The position numbers and the translations under genes were made by a program. The notes beneath the pieces were generated by a model. It worked only from the letters and a program-made list of their open reading frames with translations, made no database searches and was not told where the DNA came from. Below, piece by piece: positions 42,420-51,350 of a stretch of 64,000 nucleotides of DNA (the first letter of the stretch is position 1; each line of letters starts with the position of its first letter). This stretch comes from DASSQJ01 sp963772645 (GTDB lineage: Bacteria; Actinomycetota; Actinomycetes; Actinomycetales; Dermatophilaceae), in the NCBI GenBank assembly GCA_963772645.1, contig CAVYYD010000004.1:1-64000 (forward strand), written 5' to 3'.

Positions 42420-42932
42420 TCATCGGATGTCGGGTGGGGTGGGTGAGGGGACCGGCGGCGCCGCTGTCCCCGGGGAGTCCACCGGCCGGGCCGCACGGGC
42501 CACCTCGGGGTTGGACCCCGACTCGCTCGTGACGACCTGGGGGCAGCGGCGGCAGGCGGCGGTGCCCTCCTGGGCGAACCAGCGGCAGCGGCTGCGGACC
42601 ACGCAGGCCGGGGCGATCGACACCACGACGGGCGTCTGGTCCACGATGCGCTGCACGAGTGAGCAGTCGTGGCCGTCGAAGTGCGCGCACTCGCGCTCGG
42701 CGCAGGGCGCCGCGAACCGGAACACGGCGAGCGGGTCGGCCGGCTCGGCGAGACCGAGCACCTCCGGGCCGGCGGGCACGGTCGCGCTGAGGTAGCCGAT
42801 GCGGCTGCCCGAGTCCGCGGCCGTCCGGACGCCGAACACGACGGCGTCCGGCTGGTCGGGCCGCGAGCTCGGGCACCACATCTGTGGGCTGGCCCTGCCC
42901 TCGGCCGGAGGCACCGCAGGGTGGGCGGTCAC
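42420..42932 (-). CDS. Cysteine-rich 170-aa protein of the subtilisin operon
   Basis: Begins at GTG 42932, overlapping the upstream stop (GTGA). Cysteines are grouped: MWCPSS early, then APCAERECAHFDGHDCSLVQRIVD, then APACVVRSRCRWFAQEGTAACRRCPQVVT. The spacing (Cx4C, x7C; Cx5C; Cx2C near the end) with interspersed histidines strongly suggests a bound metal, either Zn or an Fe-S cluster. VVFGVR and IGYLSATVPAGPEVLGLA look like strands of a small sensor-type domain. The tail after residue 140 is Pro/Ser-rich and disordered. Family not recognised. Could be a redox or metal sensor controlling the operon's enzymes. Confidence 0.65.
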   Translation of the reverse strand: MTAHPAVPPAEGRASPQMWCPSSRPDQPDAVVFGVRTAADSGSRIGYLSATVPAGPEVLGLAEPADPLAVFRFAAPCAERECAHFDGHDCSLVQRIVDQTPVVVSIAPACVVRSRCRWFAQEGTAACRRCPQVVTSESGSNPEVARAARPVDSPGTAAPPVPSPTPPDIR

Positions 42933-43117
42933 CCTTGGCCGGGCACCCGCACCTGGTCCCTGAGCTGTCCGAGCTCGGGCCAGGCGATGATGCCCACGAG
43001 GATGGGGCCGGGCCACTTGCCGACCTCGAGGTCGTGGGCCTTGAGGGCCGCGACGACGCCTGAGAAGGCGGCCTCGGTCAGCTGGTCGACGGCGATGCGC
43101 TGCGGTCGGTCTTCCAT
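42929..43117 (-). CDS. 62-aa protein heading the subtilisin operon
   Basis: ATG 43117 is preceded by AAAGGGG. The sequence MEDRPQRIAVDQLTEAAFSG continues VVAALKAHDLEVGKWPGPILVGIIAWPELGQL. The amphipathic helix followed by a hydrophobic GPILVGIIAWPE strand looks like a conserved small domain, but I cannot name it. It is coupled by a GTGA overlap to the cysteine-rich gene and is the first gene of the seven. The 167 bases upstream, shared with the divergent thiolase gene, should hold the operon promoter; I see no convincing -10 box there. Confidence 0.65.
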   Translation of the reverse strand: MEDRPQRIAVDQLTEAAFSGVVAALKAHDLEVGKWPGPILVGIIAWPELGQLRDQVRVPGQG

Positions 43118-43284
43118 GGTGCTACCCCTTTCGTCGCTCCGCATGAAGGCGGGTCGGAACGTCGATAACCGTCGAGTGTCCTCGCCCAACGGCGGGGTGT
43201 CCACGGCCCGATCGGGCCATCTGCCGGGAGTCGCCGAGCCACTCGGCTGGGGTACCTTCGGCGCATCCGAGGAAGGGAGCGGTC

Positions 43285-44478
43285 GTGGGCGACCCCGGTG
43301 GCGAGGTCCTGGTCTACGACGCGGTGCGGAGCCCCCGCGGCCGGGTCCGGCGCGGCGGCGGCACCCTCGCCGGTGTCCCCGCCCACGACCTCCTCGCCGG
43401 GCTGCTCCGCGAGCTCGCCGACCGGGGCCTGGCCGCCGGGGCGGTGGAGGACGTCGTCATCGGGGTGAGCACCGCGGTGGGCGAGCAGGCCGCCGACCTC
43501 GCCCGGGTCGCCGTCGCCCGGGCCGGCTGGCCCGACGAGGTGCCGGCCGGCGTGGTCTCCCGGATGTGCTGCTCCGGCCTCGACGCCATTGCCTCGGGCG
43601 CCGCCCAGGTGCGCTCGGGGATGGCCGGGCTCGTCGTCGTCGGCGGTGCCGAGTCGATGTCGCGCGTCCCGATGCTCAGCGACCGGCCGGCCTTCGCGAC
43701 GGACTCCGACCTCGGGGAGGCGACCGGGTTCGTCACGATCGGGGTCTCCGCGGACCACACCGCGGCCGTGCACGGCATCCCCCGGCCGGCGCTCGACGCC
43801 TACGCCGTCCGCTCCCACCAGCGGTCGGCGGCGGCCACACCGTGGGAGTCGCTGGTCCCGGTGCTGGCCGGTGGCCGGACCCTCCTGGACCACGACGAGG
43901 GCGCCCCGCCGGCCACCCTCGAGTCGCTCGCCGCGCTCGAGCCGCTCTTCGGCGAGGACCCGCTCTGGTCCCGGGTGCAGTCGCGCGTCCCGGGCGCGGC
44001 CCGCCCACCGGAGGGCCTGCACACGGTCGGCACCGCCCCCCAGCTCGCCGATGCCGCCTCCGCCGCGGTCCTCGGCAGTGCCGGCTCCGCGGACGTGGTG
44101 GGCCACCCGCCGCGGGGTCGGGTCGCCGGATGGGCGCAGGCCGCCGTCCGCTCTCCCGGCCTCGACGCCACGGTCCCCGCCGCGCGGCGGGCCCTCGAGC
44201 GCGCCGGCCTGGGGGTCGCCGACCTCCACGTCTGCGAGGTCAACGAGTCCTTCGCGGTCACCCCCCTGGTCCTCGCCCGCGAGCTCGGGCTCGACGAGGC
44301 GGTCGTCAACCCGCAGGGAGGGGCGGTGTCGGTCGGCCACCCGCTCGGCGCCACCGGCGGCATCCTGCTCGCCAACGCCCTGGACCAGCTGGAGCGTCGC
44401 GGCGGCGGGGCCGCGCTGCTCGTCATCCCGGCCGCACTCGGGCTCGCCACCGCCGTCGTGATCGAGGTTCCGGGGTGA
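43285..44478 (+). CDS. Thiolase-family protein lacking the second catalytic cysteine
   Basis: A 397-residue thiolase fold. The acylated cysteine is present (SRMCCSGLDAIASG, Cys95), as are CEVNESFAVTPLVL and the His motif NPQGGAVSVGHPLGATGG. In active thiolases the last motif carries a second cysteine (C-x-GGG). Here that place reads ALLVIPAALGLATAVVIEV, so the base that deprotonates acetyl-CoA is missing. It may be a non-condensing thiolase-like protein acting on acyl-CoA degradation, or inactive. AAGGGAG precedes GTG 43285. Neighbouring genes suggest a side-chain or terpenoid-type catabolic cluster. Confidence 0.8.
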   Translation: MGDPGGEVLVYDAVRSPRGRVRRGGGTLAGVPAHDLLAGLLRELADRGLAAGAVEDVVIGVSTAVGEQAADLARVAVARAGWPDEVPAGVVSRMCCSGLDAIASGAAQVRSGMAGLVVVGGAESMSRVPMLSDRPAFATDSDLGEATGFVTIGVSADHTAAVHGIPRPALDAYAVRSHQRSAAATPWESLVPVLAGGRTLLDHDEGAPPATLESLAALEPLFGEDPLWSRVQSRVPGAARPPEGLHTVGTAPQLADAASAAVLGSAGSADVVGHPPRGRVAGWAQAAVRSPGLDATVPAARRALERAGLGVADLHVCEVNESFAVTPLVLARELGLDEAVVNPQGGAVSVGHPLGATGGILLANALDQLERRGGGAALLVIPAALGLATAVVIEVPG

Positions 44479-44508
44479 CGCGCCACGTCGCCCGGTGACC
44501 GCGGCCGG

Positions 44509-45450
44509 TCAGGGCCGTGGCCGGTCCGGGTCGCCCGGGTCGTCCGGGTCGGCGAGGTCGGCGAGGTCGGCGGTGAGGCCCTGGAAGGCGTCCTGCGCGC
44601 GCCGGTAGGTGTGCGCCGGCCCGCAGCGGCTGCGGGCGACGAGGTCGGAGAGCTCGCCGGGTGTGAGCGTGGGGCCGCCGGGCAGCAGCACGGTGCCCCA
44701 CTCGACGGCGTCGGCGACCCGTAGCCCGCCTCCGGCGGAGACGATGACCTGCCCGTTGAGGGTGCAGCCCGGGTCGACGAGGGCGCCGACCACCGGCGCG
44801 ACGAGCTCGGCGCGCATCCGGCCGGCCTGCCGGGGGTCCATGCCCTGGTCGGTCATCTGGGTGCGTCGCGTAGGGCAGGAGGACGTTGGTGAGCACCCCG
44901 CGGCGGACGCCCTCCTCGGCGATCGTCCGGCCGAGGGCGATGACCGCGCCCTTGCTCGCCGCGTAGGCCGCGACGGTGGGCTCGCCGTGCAGGCCCGCGG
45001 TGGAGGCGACCAGGACGATGCGGCCGTACCCGGCCTCGCGCATCACCGCGAGCGCGGCCGAGGCCGGGTAGAGGGTCCCGAGGACGTTGGTCCCCAGGAC
45101 CGCGCCGAAGGTCTCGGGCGTCGCCCTGTGGACCAGCTGCGGCCCGCTGACCGCCGCGCTGGTGACGCAGGCGTCGAGCCGGCCCCACGTCGTCAGGGCG
45201 GCCTCCACGAGCGCGGTCCCGGTGGCCGGGTCGGCCACGTCGCCGTGGTCGGCGACCGCCTGGCCGCCGGCCTCGACGATCTCGCCGACGACATGGTCGG
45301 CCGGCCCAGCCCGTCGGCGTCGACCTCCCGGGTGCGGTTGTTGACCACGACGGCTGCGCCTAGCGCGGCCAGGTGCAGCGCGAACGCCCGCCCCAGGCCC
45401 TTGCCGGCCCCGGTGACGACGGCGACCTGCCCCTGCAGTGCTGGTGGCAT
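44509..45450 (-). pseudogene. Short-chain dehydrogenase/reductase with two frameshifts
   Basis: From ATG 45450: MPPALQGQVAVVTGAGKGLGRAFALHLA (Rossmann TGxxxGxG) and VVVNNRTREVDADG. Near 45302 one base is missing and the next frame gives DPATGTALVEAALTTWGRLDACV, the segment with NVLGTLYPASAAL and YAASKGAVIALGRTIAEEG (catalytic Tyr and Lys, with Ser in VASTAG). Near 44872 a further one-base change leads to MTDQGMDPRQAGRMRAELVAPVVGALVDP to the stop at 44509. The C-terminal extension is like that of the SDRs acting on 3-hydroxyacyl-CoAs. All catalytic residues are preserved across the breaks. Confidence 0.75.
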
Positions 45451-45505
45451 CGGGTGGTCCTCTCCGGTCGACCGGTACGCCTTGTCGGGACCTGGCGCGC
45501 CGGAT

Positions 45506-45523
45506 ACTCTGCTAGTTGTAGTA
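45506..45523 (+). promoter_or_regulatory. Shared 18-bp motif, copy 1
   Basis: ACTCTGCTAGTTGTAGTA lies between the divergent SDR and thiolase-type genes. A near copy (15 of 18 identical) occurs at 49504-49521 upstream of the acyl-CoA-ligase-like gene. TACT and AGTA at its ends (45505-45523) form a small inverted repeat. It could be an operator for the HxlR-type regulator encoded in the same cluster. Confidence 0.45.
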
Positions 45524-45599
45524 CGTCGGTGTGGCGGTTGACAACCCGCCCGTCCGTGGCCCTGGGCCCGACGGCCACCGGACCGGGAGGAGCACACCG

Positions 45600-46859
45600 A
45601 TGAGCGCAGACCGACATCTGGGTGCTCGGGGGGTACCAGAGCGACTTCGCCCGCAACCTCACCCGGGAGGGCACGCGACGTCGCCGACCTCACCCGCGAG
45701 GTCGTCGACGGCACCCTGGAGGCCGCCGGGGTCGACGGCCGCGGACATCGGCGTGGTCCACGTCGGCAACGCCTTCGGCCAGCTGTTCACCGGGCAGGGC
45801 CAGCTCGGTGCGATGCCGGCCACCGTGCGCGACGACCTCTGGGGGCTGCCCGCGTCGCGGCACGAGGCCGCCTGCGCCTCCGGCAGCATCGCGCATCGCT
45901 CTCCGCGATGGCCGACCTGCGGGCCGGCAACTACGACAGCGCGCTCGTCGTCGGGGTGGAGCTGGAGAAGACGGTCACCGGGCGACGAGGCCGCGGCGGC
46001 CACCTCGGCGCGGCCGCCTGGGTCGGGCACGAGGGCGAGGAGCGCGCGGTTCATGTGGCCGCACATGTTCAGCCAGGTCGCCGACGAGTACGACCGCCGG
46101 TACGGGCTCGACGAGGTCCACCTGCGGCGCCATCGCCGAGCTCAACTTCGCCAACGCCACGCCGCAACCCCCACGCCCAGACCCGCGGGTGGCAGGTGCC
46201 CGACCTCGTCGGCGACGTCGGCACCGCCGACGACGACGACGTCAACCCGGTCGTCGAGGGCCGGCTCCGCCGCTTCGACTGCAGCCAGGTCACCGACGGC
46301 GGCGCCGGGGTGGTGCTGCGTCAGCGACGCCTGGCTGCGCGGCCCACCCGAGGCGCCCGTCCCGATGGCCCGGGTGCTCGGCTGGGGCCACCGCACGGTC
46401 GGGCTCGGGCTGCGAGCAGAAGCTCACCCGCGACGCGGACGACCCCTACGTGCTGCCGCACGTGCGCGCAGGCCGTGCAGGACGCCTTCACCCGGGCGCG
46501 GCGTCGCGCTCGACGACCTCGACGGGCTCGAGACCCACGACTGCTTCACCCCGAGCGAGTACCTCGCCATCGACCACATCGGCCTCACCGGTCCGGGGGA
46601 GTCGTGGAAGGCCATCGAGAACGGCGAGATCGAGCTCGGCGGCACGCCTGCCGATCAACCCCAGCGGCGGGCTCATCGGCGGCGGCCACCCGGTCGGCGC
46701 CACCGGCGTGCGGATGCTCGCTCGACGCGACGAAGCAGGTCAGCGGCACCGCGGGCGAGTACCAGGTCGAGGGCGCCCGCACCTTCGCCACGCTCAACTT
46801 CGGTGGCAGCACCGCCACCACCGTCAGCCTCGTCGTCGGCGCGCGCCGGCCGACCCTGA
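45600..46859 (+). pseudogene. Acetyl-CoA acetyltransferase/SCP-x-type thiolase, many frameshifts
   Basis: GGAGGAG precedes ATG 45600. Following the frame through about sixteen small indels gives a continuous thiolase: DIWVLGGYQSDFARNLTREG, IGVVHVGNAFGQLFTGQGQLGA, HEAACASGSIA (nucleophile Cys), MADLRAGNYDSALVVGVELEKTV, FMWPHMFSQVADEYDRRYGL, VEGRLRRFDCSQVTDGGAGVV, THDCFTPSEYLAIDHIGLTGPG and GGLIGGGHPVGATGVRML (His). Almost every break fits one extra base, at about 45612, 45673, 45737, 45983, 46042, 46128, 46159, 46319, 46413, 46468, 46499, 46647, 46720 and 46842. No in-frame stop or missing motif occurs between breaks. The total length fits a normal gene. Confidence 0.8.
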
Positions 46860-46887
46860 GTCACGACCCGCACGAGAAGGACCACCC

Positions 46888-48413
46888 ATGGACGTCGAGA
46901 TCGTCGGCCGGATGCTGTCCACCCTGCCCGGCGGACGACGACCACCCGTACCGCACCGGTCCGTGGCGGCCGCAGACCACCGAGTGGCGGGCGGACGACC
47001 TCGAGGTCGTGCAGGGCGAGGTCCCGGCCGACCTCGACGGCGTCTACCTGCGCAACACCGAGAACCCGCTGCACCCGGCGATTGCGCAGCTACCACCCGT
47101 TCGACGGGGACGGGATGGTGCACGTCGTCGGCTTCCGCGACGGGAAGGCGTTCTACCGCAACCGGTTCGTCCGCACCGACGGGCTCCTCGCCGAGGCGGA
47201 GGCGGGTCACGCCCTGTGGGCCGGGCTCGCCGAGCGCCCGCGCTGTCGCTGCGCGAGGACGGCTGGGGCGCCCGGGGCCGGATGAAGGACGCCTCGAGCA
47301 CCGACGTCATCGTCCACCGCGGCACCGCCCTCACCAGCTTCTACCAGTGCGGCGACCTCTACCGCCTCGACCCGTACTCGGCCGAGACCCTCGGCAAGGA
47401 GGACTGGAACGGCCGGTTCCCGTTCGACGTGGGGCGTCTCGGCCCACCCGAAGGTCGACGACCGCACCGGCGAGCTGCTCTTCTTCAACTACGGCAAGGA
47501 GGCGCCGTACATGCACTACGGCGTCGTCGACCGCGCAGACCAGCTCGTCCACTACGTCGACGTCCCGCTGCCCGGGCCCCGCCTCCCGCACGACATGGCC
47601 TTCACCGAGAACTACGCGATCCTCAACGACTTCCCGCTCTTCTGGGAGCCCGAGGCGCTGGCCCAGGGCGCGCACGTCGCCCGGTTCCACCCCGACATGC
47701 CCATCCCGCTTCGCCGTCATCCCGCGCCGCGGCGGACCGCCGAGGACATCCGCTGGTTCGAGGCCGAGTCCACCTACGTCCTGCACTTCGTCAACGCCTA
47801 CGAGGACGGCGACGAGATCGTCCTCGACGGCTTCTTCCAGGGCGACCCCGAGCCCGCCGACAACGGCATGGGTAACAAGTGGCAGCGGGCCTTCCGCTTC
47901 CTCGCCCTCGACCGGATGCAGTCCCGGCTGCACCGCTGGCGGCTCAACCTCGCGACCGGGCTGGTCAAGGAGGAGCAGCTGCAGCGACACCATCACCGAG
48001 TTCGGCATGATGAACGAGACCTACCACACCAGGGAGTACCGGTACGCGTACGCGGCCACCGGCAAGCCGTCCTGGTTCCTCTTCGACGGCCTGGTCGAGC
48101 ACGACCTGCGACCGGCACCGAGGAGCGCTACTCCTTCGGCGACGGCGTCTACGGCAGCGAGACGGCGATGGCCCCGCGGGTCGGCAGCACCGCCGAGGAC
48201 GACGGCTACCTCGTCACGCTGACCACCGACATGAACGCCGACGCGTCGTACTGCCGTGGTCCTCGACGCCGCCCGGGTCGCCGACGGGCCGGTCTGCACC
48301 CTCCGGCTCCCCGAGCGCATCTCCAGCGGCACCCACTCCACGTGGGCGCCCGGGCTACGAGCTGCGCCGCTGGCACAGCCGCCGACACGGCCGCCGAGGC
48401 GGTCGGCCTGTAG
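46888..48413 (+). pseudogene. Carotenoid-oxygenase-family dioxygenase, many frameshifts
   Basis: Read through about eleven single-base indels (near 46930, 47090, 47238, 47435, 47709, 47737, 47982, 48109, 48255, 48355 and 48380), the product is a full carotenoid oxygenase / lignostilbene dioxygenase of about 500 residues. GVYLRNTENPLHP and HPFDGDGMVHVVGFRDG open the propeller. The four iron-binding histidines lie in SAHPKVDDRTGE, LPHDMAFTENYAI, VLHFVNAYEDGDE and GTHSTWAPG. Such enzymes cleave C=C bonds of carotenoids, apocarotenoids or stilbenes with O2. The neighbours (ligase, thiolases, SDR) could process the aldehyde or acid products. Some breaks are losses rather than gains of a base. Confidence 0.82.
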
Positions 48414-48432
48414 CGCCCGAGGGAGGACCGCG

Positions 48433-49425
48433 ATGCCGGCACCGAGCTGAGCCCACGCTGCTCGAGCCCGGGGGGCCCAACGCCGTCGCGATGATGCTCG
48501 GGGTGCTCGGTGACGAGTGGACGCCTGCTCATCCTCCAGCAGGCCCTGCTCGGGGTCACCCGCTACGGGCGGTTCGCCGACCGGCTGCCGATCAGCAACG
48601 CCGTGCTCACGGCCCGGCTCGGCCACGATGACCGGCCAGGGCCTCCTCGAGCGGCACGTCTACCAGGAGCGGCCGCCGCGCGCGCGAGTACCTCGCGACC
48701 GCCCGCAGCCGTGCGCTGTGGACGGTGATGCTCGCCATCTGGGAGTGGGAGCGGCGCTGGGCCGGCGAGCACGCGGAGCAGCTGCCGGGGATGCGTCACA
48801 CGGCGTGCGGTCGGGACTTCGCGCCCGATCCTCGGCTGCGGATCCGTGCGGCGCGCCGGTCGAGCCGCGTGAGGTCGTCGCCGAGTGGGGGCCGAGCGGA
48901 TGCTGGGAGCGTTCGGTGCCCCGTGGCGGCCACCCGGCGGCGGTGGGACAGCGACGGCCCCACCCGCCAGCCCGGGCTCTTCCCCGAGACGATGACGATC
49001 TTCGGCAACCGGTGGGCCTCGGCCCTCATCGGCGCGGTCTTCCGCGGCGCTGACCCGGTTCGGCGACCTCGAGGCCGCGCCTCGGCGCGCCGCCGACCGT
49101 GGTCGCCGACCGGCTGCGGGCGTTCACCGCCATCGGCGTCCTGGAGCCCGGCGCGCAGCCTGGCGCGCACGCGACTGGGCCGAGTACCGCCTCACCGAGA
49201 AGGGCCGCGCCTTCTTCCCGGTCGTCGCCGCCTCGCTCCAGTGGGGCCAGCGGTGGTACCGCTCCCCGGAGGGCCCGGCGGTCGTGCAGACCCACCGCGG
49301 GCTGCGGCAGGGAGTTCGTCCCCGTCTTCTCGTGCGACCAGTGCCACGAGGTGCTCTCCGGCGCGACCGTCGAGGTCGTGCCCGCGGCCACCGTGGCCCC
49401 CCGTCCCTACCCGGAACGTGTGTGA
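48433..49425 (+). pseudogene. Tandem HxlR-type transcriptional regulator, many frameshifts
   Basis: Read across several single-base breaks from ATG 48433, the protein has two winged-helix HxlR domains. The first reads LGVLGDEWT, ILQQALLGVTRYGRFADRLPISNAVLTARL and then GLLERHVYQERPPR. The second reads FPETMTIFGNRWASALIGAVFRGLTRFGDLEAALG-like text and ends EYRLTEKGRAFFPVVAASLQWGQRWY. After the second comes a four-cysteine tail, VFSCDQCHEVLSGATVEV, with earlier cysteines between the domains, suggesting Zn binding. HxlR regulators usually respond to aldehydes or aromatic compounds. It is the likely regulator of the surrounding catabolic genes. Confidence 0.72.
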
Positions 49426-49461
49426 AGAACGGCGGCTGGCCGCCGTTCTCCACACACGTTC
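49414..49461. terminator. Long near-perfect hairpin at the regulator's stop
   Basis: GAACGTGTGTG (49414-49424) pairs with CACACACGTTC (49451-49461), and AGAACGGCGG (49426-49435) with CCGCCGTTCT (49440-49449) around a CTGG loop. Together they make a 21-bp stem with one mismatch, overlapping the final codons and stop of the regulator gene. No T-run follows, but the stability is exceptional and a termination or mRNA-stabilising role is likely. Confidence 0.65.
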
Positions 49462-49493
49462 GCGAGGTGGGGGAGGTGGGTGGTGCGAGGCTG

Positions 49494-49522
49494 TTGACGG
49501 GTCACTCTGGTTGCTGTAGTAA
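49494..49522 (+). promoter_or_regulatory. Promoter upstream of the ligase gene, containing motif copy 2
   Basis: TTGACG (49494-49499) and TAGTAA (49517-49522) are separated by 17 bases, a good housekeeping-type promoter. The 18-bp motif ACTCTGGTTGCTGTAGTA (49504-49521), shared with 45506-45523, fills the spacer and overlaps the -10 box, a position suited to repression. The ligase ATG lies about 100 bases downstream. Confidence 0.55.
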
Positions 49523-49620
49523 TGCTGACCACGCTGCCGCCCGAGGCGCCCGGAGGTCACCGGAGCCGCCCCCGGGACGCAGGGTCCGGCGAGCGACCAC
49601 CGACGACGAGGAGACCGACG

Positions 49621-51350
49621 ATGGCGATGCCGAGGGGCCTGCACCCCGCCGAGAAGGTCGCCGACTACCAGGCGCGGGGGTGGTGGACGACCGAGACCGC
49701 GACGCAGCTCTTCGCCGGCCAGGTCCGCGCCCGCGGCGAGCACCTGGCCCTCGTCGACCCGGCGAACCGGGAGGCCCTCATGGGTTCCGCGCCGCGGCGC
49801 CTGACCTGGGCCGAGCTCGGCCGCGAGGTCACCGCCCTCGCCGCCTGGCTGCTCGAGCTCGGGCTCGGCCGGGGGGACGTGCTCGGGGTCCAGCTGCCGA
49901 ACACCGTCGAGCTCGTCGAGGTCTACCTCGCCGCCTGGAGCGTCGGGATCGTCGTCTCCCCGCTGCCGATGCAGTACCGGGAGCACGAGTTCGTCGAGAT
50001 GGCGGCCGAGGCCGAGTTCGCCGCCTTCCTCACCTGCGCCCGCTTCGGTGACCGGCACCCCGCCGCCGAGGTCATGGGGGTGCGGGACCGGGTGCCGAGC
50101 CTGGGCAGGTCGTCGTCCTCGGCCCGGACGAGGAGTCGACCGACCTGCCGGAGGGCGTCCGTCACTGGGCGCCGGCGCCGGCCTCGGCGCAGGACGAGGC
50201 CGCCGTCCGGAGCGCAGGCCGCCGACCCCAACGACCCCAACGACTGCCTGACCATCTGCTGGACCTCCGGCACCGAGGGTTCCCCGAAGGGGGTGCCCCG
50301 TACCCACCTCGACTGGCTGGCCTTCAGCTGGGCCACCGTCGACGCGCCCCGGATGGTCGCCGAGGACGTGTTGCTCAACCCGTTCCCGATGGTCAACATG
50401 GCGGGCATCAACGGGATGTTCCTGCCGTGGCTGCGCACCGGGTGCGTCCTCGTCCAGCACCACCCGTTCGACCTGCCGACGTTCTTCGCGCAGATCGCCC
50501 GCGAGCGGGTCACCTACACGGTCGCTCCGCCGGCACTGCTGTGGATGCTGCTGCACAACGAGGAGCTGCTCGCGAAGGTCGACATCTCCAGCCTGACCCG
50601 GATCGGCTCCGGCTCGGTGCCGCTGCAGCCGGCGATGGTCCGCGGCTGGCAGGAGCGGTTCGGCCTCGGGATCATCAACTTCTTCGGCTCCAACGAGGGG
50701 ATCGGCCTGCTCTCGAGTGCCGAGGACTTCCCCGACCCGGACGAGCGGGCCCAGTTCTTCCCCCGGTACGGCGCGCCGGGGGCACCTGGTCCTCGCGGAC
50801 CTCCGACTGGGTCCAGGTGCGGCTCGTCGACCTGCTCACCGAGGAGGAGATCACCGAGCCCGGCATCCCCGGCGAGCTGCGGATCGCCGGGCCCACCGTC
50901 TTCGCGGGGTACCTCCACCCGGAGCGGCGCGCGAGCCCCTTCGACGACGAGGGGTTCCTGCGCACCGGGGACATGTTCGAGATCGCGGGGGAGCGCAACC
51001 AGTTCCTCCACTACCTCGACCGCGCGAAGGACATCATCATCCGCGGGGGGATGAACATCGCCCCGGCCGAGCTCGAGGGCCTCATCGGCGACCATCCCGC
51101 GGTCGCCGACGTCGCCGTCGTCGGGGACCCCGACGAGGTGCTCGGGGAGCGGGTGGCGGCGGTCGTGACCCTCCGCCCCGGCGCCTCGCTCACCCTCGAG
51201 GAGGTGGTCGCCTTCCTGCGCGGGGAGCAGATCGCCTCCTACAAGCTGCCCGAGCGGCTCGAGGTCCGCGACGCGCTGCCCCGCAACCCGGTCGGCAAGG
51301 TCCTCAAGCGCGAGCTGCGCGGCGCCCCCCGGGGCGGACCGGACCGGTGA
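49621..51350 (+). pseudogene. AMP-dependent acyl-CoA synthetase/ligase with three frameshifts
   Basis: GAGGAGACC precedes ATG 49621 (MAMPRGLHPAEKVADYQARGWW). The adenylate-forming P-loop is CLTICWTSGTEGSPKGVPRTH; further motifs are NPFPMVNMAGINGMFLP, RIGSGSVPLQPAMV, NFFGSNEGIGLL, the hinge region DRAKDIIIRGGMNIAPAELEG and the catalytic lysine in PRNPVGKVLKREL. Frames break near 50104, 50212 and 50785, each by one base; the sequences on both sides align to one family. Substrate is a carboxylic acid, perhaps a hydroxylated aromatic or fatty acid. The stop overlaps the next gene's GTG (GTGA), so the two are coupled. Confidence 0.8.

Noticed and set aside
45600..49425. Programmed frameshifting as an explanation for the broken genes
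   Set aside because: The breaks are far too many, lack slippery heptamers and stem-loops in common, and occur in unrelated genes. Error or decay fits better.
49414..49461. Hairpin as the terminal inverted repeat of a mobile element
   Set aside because: The arms are adjacent rather than flanking any gene, and no transposase is nearby. A terminator-like role is simpler.
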